From Arthrobacter caoxuetaonis (lineage in GTDB: Bacteria; Actinomycetota; Actinomycetes; Actinomycetales; Micrococcaceae): a stretch of DNA of 64,000 nucleotides. Location of the stretch: contig NZ_CP099466.1 in the NCBI RefSeq assembly GCF_023921125.1, positions 2,728,001-2,792,000 on the forward strand. The letters are read 5' to 3'. Shown here in pieces: positions 59,463 to 64,000 of this stretch (positions within the stretch are counted from its first letter, which is position 1; each line of letters opens with the position of its first letter). Under the pieces are notes generated by a model, which saw only the letters and a program-made list of their open reading frames with translations, searched no databases and was not told where the DNA came from. Both the position numbers and the translations under genes were made by a program.

Positions 59463-59476
59463 CAGCGGGGCCCTTT
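59443..59476. terminator. bidirectional terminator between the dienoyl-CoA reductase gene and tuf
   Basis: A perfect 15-bp stem, aaagggccccgctgc (59443-59457) and gcagcggggcccttt (59462-59476), with loop cgta. On the minus strand it is followed by TTTT, serving tuf, whose stop is 39 nt away. On the plus strand the arm ends in CCCTTT, and the loop contains part of the reductase stop codon. Confidence 0.8.
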
Positions 59477-59514
59477 CAAGCTGAACCAAACGGTCCGAGC
59501 GTCAGTAGATCAAA

Positions 59515-60705
59515 TTACTTGATGATCTTGGTGACGCGGCCGGATCCAACGGTGCGGCCGCCTTCGCGGATAGCGAAGCCGAGGCCCTCTTCCATTGCGA
59601 TCGGCTGGATCAGTTCAACGGTCATTTCGGTGTTGTCACCGGGCATAACCATTTCCGTACCCTCGGGCAGGGTGATGACACCCGTGACGTCGGTGGTGCG
59701 GAAGTAGAACTGCGGGCGGTAGTTCGAGTAGAACGGGTTGTGGCGGCCGCCTTCATCCTTGGACAGGATGTAGACGTTAGCCTCGAAGTCGGTGTGCGGG
59801 GTGATGGAACCCGGCTTCACGACAACCTGGCCACGCTCTACGTCTTCGCGCTTGATGCCGCGGAGCAGCAGGCCACAGTTCTCGCCGGCCCATGCTTCGT
59901 CAAGCTGCTTGTGGAACATCTCGATACCGGTAACCGTGGTCTTCTGGACCGGGCGGATGCCGACGATCTCGACCTCGGAGTTGATGGCGAGGGTTCCACG
60001 CTCGGCGCGGCCCGTAACAACGGTTCCACGACCGGTGATCGTGAAGACGTCCTCGATCGGCATCAGGAACGGCTTGTCCTTGTCGCGGATCGGGTCCGGA
60101 ACGTTGTTGTCAACGGCTTCCATCAGCTCTTCAACGGAAGCAACCCACTTCGGATCGCCTTCCAGAGCCTTCAGGCCCGAAACGCGGACGACGGGAGCGT
60201 TGTCGCCGTCGAATTCCTGGGAGCTCAGCAGTTCGCGAACTTCCATTTCCACGAGGTCGAGCAGTTCTTCGTCATCAACCATGTCGGACTTGTTCAGTGC
60301 GACCAGCAGGTAGGGAACACCAACCTGGCGGGCGAGCAGAACGTGCTCGCGGGTCTGAGCCATCGGGCCGTCAGTAGCGGCAACCACGAGGATTGCGCCG
60401 TCCATCTGAGCTGCGCCGGTGATCATGTTCTTGATGTAGTCAGCGTGGCCGGGGGCGTCAACGTGTGCGTAGTGACGCTTCTCGGTCTGGTACTCGATGT
60501 GCGAGATGTTGATGGTGATACCGCGCTGGCGCTCTTCAGGTGCAGAGTCGATAGCAGCGAAATCGCGCTTTTCGTTCAGATCAGGGTACTTGTCAGCAAG
60601 CACCTTCGAAATGGCAGCGGTCAACGTCGTCTTTCCATGGTCAACGTGACCAATGGTGCCGATGTTGACGTGCGGCTTAGTCCGCTCGAACTTTGCCTTC
60701 GCCAC
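59515..60705 (-). CDS. tuf: elongation factor Tu
   Basis: 396 residues. GTP-binding motifs are [17 protein letters not shown] and NKSDMVD. The start is GTG at 60703-60705 with TAGGAGGA upstream. It delivers aminoacyl-tRNA to the ribosome. No obvious kirromycin or pulvomycin resistance change was sought in detail. It is separated from fusA by 230 nt. Confidence 0.98.
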   Translation of the reverse strand: MAKAKFERTKPHVNIGTIGHVDHGKTTLTAAISKVLADKYPDLNEKRDFAAIDSAPEERQRGITINISHIEYQTEKRHYAHVDAPGHADYIKNMITGAAQMDGAILVVAATDGPMAQTREHVLLARQVGVPYLLVALNKSDMVDDEELLDLVEMEVRELLSSQEFDGDNAPVVRVSGLKALEGDPKWVASVEELMEAVDNNVPDPIRDKDKPFLMPIEDVFTITGRGTVVTGRAERGTLAINSEVEIVGIRPVQKTTVTGIEMFHKQLDEAWAGENCGLLLRGIKREDVERGQVVVKPGSITPHTDFEANVYILSKDEGGRHNPFYSNYRPQFYFRTTDVTGVITLPEGTEMVMPGDNTEMTVELIQPIAMEEGLGFAIREGGRTVGSGRVTKIIK

Positions 60706-60935
60706 GGGTTCCTCCTAGAAAGGTTAGAAGACTTCAATCACCAGCCGCGCTTCTCGCAACTGATCCGATCCAAGTCTACTTGGGGCTGTTTATTTGATGA
60801 AATTGCCTTGTGCCGCGGTCCTTGGCAGGTTCCGCTCAGTCTGGCCGCGCAGCCTGGGTCTTCAGGACAAATATCCTTCAGACCCGGGCCGCGCACAGCC
60901 GGTGTTCCGGTAAAGCCGGAACACCGGCCAGGGTC
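60706..60935 (-). promoter_or_regulatory. fusA-tuf intergenic region
   Basis: Contains a 13-bp perfect hairpin right after the fusA stop (60898-60928), an imperfect GGGTCT...AGACCC fold further on, and TAGACT (60773-60778) as a possible tuf -10 box without a clear -35 box. A separate tuf promoter is likely but not proven. Confidence 0.45.
60898..60928. terminator. 13-bp hairpin behind fusA
   Basis: Arms gccggtgttccgg and ccggaacaccggc are exact inverse complements around a taaag loop, eight bases past the fusA stop. No U-run follows on the minus strand, so partial termination or RNA end protection is as likely as full termination. Confidence 0.55.
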
Positions 60936-63050
60936 TTACTCGCCGCGCGTCTTCTGGATGATCTCGTCGGCTACTGCCTTCGGGACCTCTGCGTAGCTGT
61001 TGAACTGCATCGAGTAAACGGCGCGGCCCTGGGTCTTGGACCGCAGGTCACCGATGTACCCGAACATGCCGGACAGCGGAACGAGGGCACGAATTACCTT
61101 CACGCCGCTGGCGTCTTCCATCGACTGCATCTGCCCGCGGCGCGAGTTGATGTCACCGATGACTTCACCCATGTATTCCTCAGGGGTGCGGACTTCGACA
61201 TCCATGATCGGTTCCAGAAGAACCGGGCTGGCCATCCGTGCAGCTTCCTTGAAAGCCTGGCGGCCGGCGATCTTGAACGCCATTTCGGAGGAGTCAACAT
61301 CGTGGTAAGCGCCGTCAATAAGCGTTGCCTTGATGCCAACCACCGGGTAGCCGGCGAGGATACCGTCGGTAAGGGCGCTCTGGATGCCCTGGTCGACGGA
61401 GGGGATGTACTCGCGCGGAACACGGCCACCGGTGACCTTGTTGTCGAACTCGTACATCGCACCTTCAGCAGTATCCAGCGGCTCGATGGCAATCTGGATC
61501 TTTGCGAACTGGCCGGAGCCGCCCGTCTGCTTCTTGTGCGTGTAGTCGTAGCGCTCGACCGTACGGCGGATGGTCTCGCGGTAGGCAACCTGGGGCTTGC
61601 CCACGTTGGCCTCAACCTTGAATTCGCGGCGCATGCGGTCCACCAGGATGTCCAGGTGGAGCTCGCCCATGCCGGCGATGATCGTCTGGCCGGTATCTTC
61701 GTCGAGGGAGACCTGGAAGGTCGGATCCTCTTCGGAGAGCTTCTGGATGGCCGTGGAGAGCTTCTCCTGGTCACCCTTGGTCTTCGGCTCGATGGCCACG
61801 GAGATAACGGGCTCCGGGAAGCTCATCGATTCCAGGACGATCGGGTTCTGGAGGTCGCACAGGGTGTCGCCCGTGGTCGTATCCTTCAGGCCGATAGCGG
61901 CGTAGATGTGACCGGTGGTGATTTCATCCACCGGGTTCTCCTTGTTGGCGTGCATCTGGAAGAGCTTTCCGATGCGCTCCTTCTTCTGCTTGGTCGAGTT
62001 CATGACCTGGGCGCCGGAAGCAGCCTTGCCGGAGTAAACGCGGATGTAGGTCAGACGGCCGAAGAACGGGTGCGTCACAACCTTGAACGCCAGTGCGGAG
62101 AACGGTGCATCGGCATCAGCGGCGCGCTCGAGGACAACCTCTTCGTCGCGGATGTCGTGGCCCTGGATGTTCGGAACATCCAGCGGGCTCGGCAGGAAGG
62201 CGACAACAGCGTCAAGCATCGGCTGGACGCCGCGGTTCTTGAACGCGGAGCCGCACAGCACCGGGTAGATTTCGGAGTTGACGGTCATCTTGCGGATGCC
62301 GGCCTTCAATTCCTCAACGGTGAGCTCTTCACCTTCGAGGTACTTGTCCATCAGCTCATCGCTGGCTTCTGCCACAGTCTCCACGAGCTTCGCGCGGTAC
62401 TCTTCGGCCTTTTCCTGCAGGTCTGCGGGGATCGGCTCAACTTCGTACTTTGCACCCATGGTGACGTCACCCTTGGCGTCGCCGCGCCAGGTGAGGGCAC
62501 GCATTTCGATGAGGTCAACGACGCCTTCGAATTCGCTTTCGGAGCCGATCGGCAGCTGGAGGACCAGCGGCTTGGCGCCGAGGCGGTTGATGATCGTGTC
62601 TACGGTGAAGTAGAAGTCAGCGCCCAGCTTGTCCATCTTGTTGACGAAGCAGATACGCGGAACGTTGTACTTGTCGGCCTGGCGCCAAACAGTCTCGGAC
62701 TGCGGCTCCACGCCTTCCTTGCCGTCGAAGACAGCAACGGCGCCGTCGAGCACGCGCAGGGAACGCTCAACTTCGACAGTGAAGTCAACGTGACCCGGCG
62801 TGTCGATGATGTTGATCTGGTTGTTGTCCCAGTAGCACGTGGTAGCTGCGGAGGTAATGGTGATACCCCGCTCCTGCTCCTGTGCCATCCAGTCCATGGT
62901 CGAGGCGCCGTCGTGCGTCTCGCCAATCTTGTGGTTGACACCGGTGTAGAACAGGATGCGCTCGGTAGTAGTGGTCTTGCCGGCATCAATGTGAGCCATG
63001 ATGCCGATGTTGCGGACCTTGTTGAGGTCGGTAAGCACGTCCAGTGCCAC
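60936..63050 (-). CDS. fusA: elongation factor G
   Basis: 704 residues, the translocase GTPase. [13 protein letters not shown], the RGITI switch, DTPGHVDF and [10 protein letters not shown] are the G-domain motifs, and domains IV-V ([23 protein letters not shown] region and the C-terminal [16 protein letters not shown] end) are complete. It follows rpsG by 113 nt. Confidence 0.98.
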   Translation of the reverse strand: MALDVLTDLNKVRNIGIMAHIDAGKTTTTERILFYTGVNHKIGETHDGASTMDWMAQEQERGITITSAATTCYWDNNQINIIDTPGHVDFTVEVERSLRVLDGAVAVFDGKEGVEPQSETVWRQADKYNVPRICFVNKMDKLGADFYFTVDTIINRLGAKPLVLQLPIGSESEFEGVVDLIEMRALTWRGDAKGDVTMGAKYEVEPIPADLQEKAEEYRAKLVETVAEASDELMDKYLEGEELTVEELKAGIRKMTVNSEIYPVLCGSAFKNRGVQPMLDAVVAFLPSPLDVPNIQGHDIRDEEVVLERAADADAPFSALAFKVVTHPFFGRLTYIRVYSGKAASGAQVMNSTKQKKERIGKLFQMHANKENPVDEITTGHIYAAIGLKDTTTGDTLCDLQNPIVLESMSFPEPVISVAIEPKTKGDQEKLSTAIQKLSEEDPTFQVSLDEDTGQTIIAGMGELHLDILVDRMRREFKVEANVGKPQVAYRETIRRTVERYDYTHKKQTGGSGQFAKIQIAIEPLDTAEGAMYEFDNKVTGGRVPREYIPSVDQGIQSALTDGILAGYPVVGIKATLIDGAYHDVDSSEMAFKIAGRQAFKEAARMASPVLLEPIMDVEVRTPEEYMGEVIGDINSRRGQMQSMEDASGVKVIRALVPLSGMFGYIGDLRSKTQGRAVYSMQFNSYAEVPKAVADEIIQKTRGE

Positions 63051-63163
63051 AGTTACTCCCTAGTTTTGGTTCTGGCCCCGCCGGTCATCAATTCGGCCTG
63101 CGGCCCTGAGGCCCGCCGGAGCGGGCCGCAGGGCCTGGGCTGAAAAGATATGGGTGGTGCTAA

Positions 63164-63634
63164 TTACCAGCGGTAGTGGGCGAAGGCCTTGTTGGACTCG
63201 GCCATCTTGTGGGTGTCTTCGCGACGCTTCACAGCAGCACCAAGACCATTGGAGGCGTCCAGGATTTCGTTGCGCAGGCGCTCCGTCATCGTCTTCTCGC
63301 GGCGGGCCTTGGAGTAGCCAACCAGCCAGCGCAGCGCCAGGGCGGTTGCGCGGCCCGGCTTGACCTCAACCGGCACCTGGTAGGTTGCGCCGCCGACACG
63401 GCGGGACTTGACCTCGAGGCTCGGCTTGATGTTGTCCATAGCCTTCTTCAGGGCTGCAACCGGATCCTGTCCGGTCTTTTCCTGGGCTCCGGCGAGTGCA
63501 CCGTAAACAATGCGCTCGGCGGTGGACTTCTTGCCGTCAACGAGGACCTTGTTGATCAGCTGCGTGACGAGCGGGGAGCCGTAAACGGGATCGACTGCGA
63601 GCGGCCGCTTGGGGGCCGGACCCTTGCGGGGCAT
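63164..63634 (-). CDS. rpsG: 30S ribosomal protein S7
   Basis: 156 residues from [20 protein letters not shown]; the longer upstream frame is a shadow of rps[21 protein letters not shown] and [18 protein letters not shown] are typical. S7 nucleates assembly of the 30S head. One base separates it from rpsL. Confidence 0.97.
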   Translation of the reverse strand: MPRKGPAPKRPLAVDPVYGSPLVTQLINKVLVDGKKSTAERIVYGALAGAQEKTGQDPVAALKKAMDNIKPSLEVKSRRVGGATYQVPVEVKPGRATALALRWLVGYSKARREKTMTERLRNEILDASNGLGAAVKRREDTHKMAESNKAFAHYRW

Positions 63635-63635
63635 A

Positions 63636-64000
63636 TTACTTCTTCTCCATCTTCGCGCCGTAGCGGCTGCGAGCCTGCTTGCGGTTCTTGACACCCTGGG
63701 TGTCCAGTGCGCCGCGAACGATCTTGTAACGGACACCGGGCAGGTCCTTAACACGACCACCGCGAACGAGCACGATGGAGTGTTCCTGCAGGTTGTGGCC
63801 TACACCGGGGATGTAAGCGGTAACTTCCACGCCGCCGTTGAGGCGGACACGGGCTACCTTGCGCAGAGCCGAGTTCGGCTTCTTCGGGGTGGTGGTGTAA
63901 ACACGGGTGCAGACACCACGGCGCATCGGGCTGCCCTTAAGGGCAGGAGCCTTGGTCTTGGAGACCTTGGGTGAGCGGCCCTTGCGGACCAGCTGCTGAA
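63636..64000 (-). CDS. rpsL: 30S ribosomal protein S12, 5' end outside the window
   Basis: The frame is open to the window edge and begins mid-gene at [16 protein letters not shown], so only the first four or so codons are missing. [12 protein letters not shown] and [15 protein letters not shown] keep the lysines that mutate in streptomycin resistance, so a sensitive type is predicted at these sites. It is the first gene of the str operon. Confidence 0.97.
   Translation of the reverse strand, partial: QQLVRKGRSPKVSKTKAPALKGSPMRRGVCTRVYTTTPKKPNSALRKVARVRLNGGVEVTAYIPGVGHNLQEHSIVLVRGGRVKDLPGVRYKIVRGALDTQGVKNRKQARSRYGAKMEKK

Noticed and set aside
60810..63143. 777-residue open frame on the plus strand opposite fusA
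   Set aside because: Pure antisense shadow of fusA caused by high third-position GC; no family resemblance and it covers the fusA-tuf gap.

Overview
The window is GC-rich actinobacterial chromosome. Ribosomal protein sequences, gene order and the treXYZ / glmS / DUF222-HNH repertoire all look like Arthrobacter sensu lato (Micrococcaceae). This is an identification by eye; no database was searched. Almost everything is coding. No tRNA, rRNA, CRISPR array, transposase or integrase was found.

Layout. (1) 0-6.4 kb is a mixed flank: a MalY/PatB-type aminotransferase, a small membrane protein, a THUMP-like methyltransferase, a shikimate-dehydrogenase-family protein, a YbdK-type glutamate-cysteine ligase and the wreck of a DUF222/HNH endonuclease gene. 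(2) 6.4-24.1 kb is a long minus-strand chain, mostly with overlapping or nearly touching genes: glmS, acpS, nnr (NAD(P)HX repair), treX-treY-treZ (trehalose from glycogen), an aldo/keto reductase, a GNAT, alr, tsaE, an inserted four-ORF cassette, tsaB, rimI and tsaD. The cassette (8.76-10.42 kb) looks like a decaying polymorphic-toxin module: a glycine-zipper protein, a small membrane protein of immunity type and a frameshifted accessory gene. A second copy of the immunity-type protein lies at 1.36 kb. (3) 24.2-27 kb has coaA and mscL on the plus strand, convergent with glmM. (4) 27.4-47.2 kb is the ribosomal protein superregion, all on the minus strand: rplM-rpsI, the alpha operon (infA, rpmJ, rpsM, rpsK, rpoA, rplQ, truA), secY-adk-map, the spc operon and the S10 operon. 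A plus-strand DUF2243-ctaG pair sits between map and infA. (5) 47.7-59.5 kb is accessory DNA between the S10 and str operons: a 1717-residue membrane protein with three tandem repeats of about 216 residues, a 43-residue membrane protein gene behind it, and a divergent three-gene operon. (6) 59.5-64 kb is the str operon (tuf, fusA, rpsG, and rpsL cut by the window edge).

The most interesting locus is the operon at 53.2-59.5 kb. It encodes an EPSP-synthase-like domain fused to a cyclohexanecarboxylate-type CoA ligase, then an acyl-CoA dehydrogenase, then a FadH-type 2,4-dienoyl-CoA reductase. This is the gene set known from cyclohexanecarboxyl-CoA biosynthesis from shikimate in Streptomyces antibiotic clusters (ansatrienin, phoslactomycin, asukamycin). 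The inference is that this organism converts shikimate into an alicyclic acyl-CoA, perhaps as a starter for omega-cyclohexyl lipids or another product. No polyketide genes are nearby.

Secondary points of interest are the toxin-like cassette with its compensating frameshifts, a long inverted repeat overlapping the end of rpsI, a structured leader of about 210 nt in front of rplM, and a probable terminator/promoter break between rpsQ and rplN.
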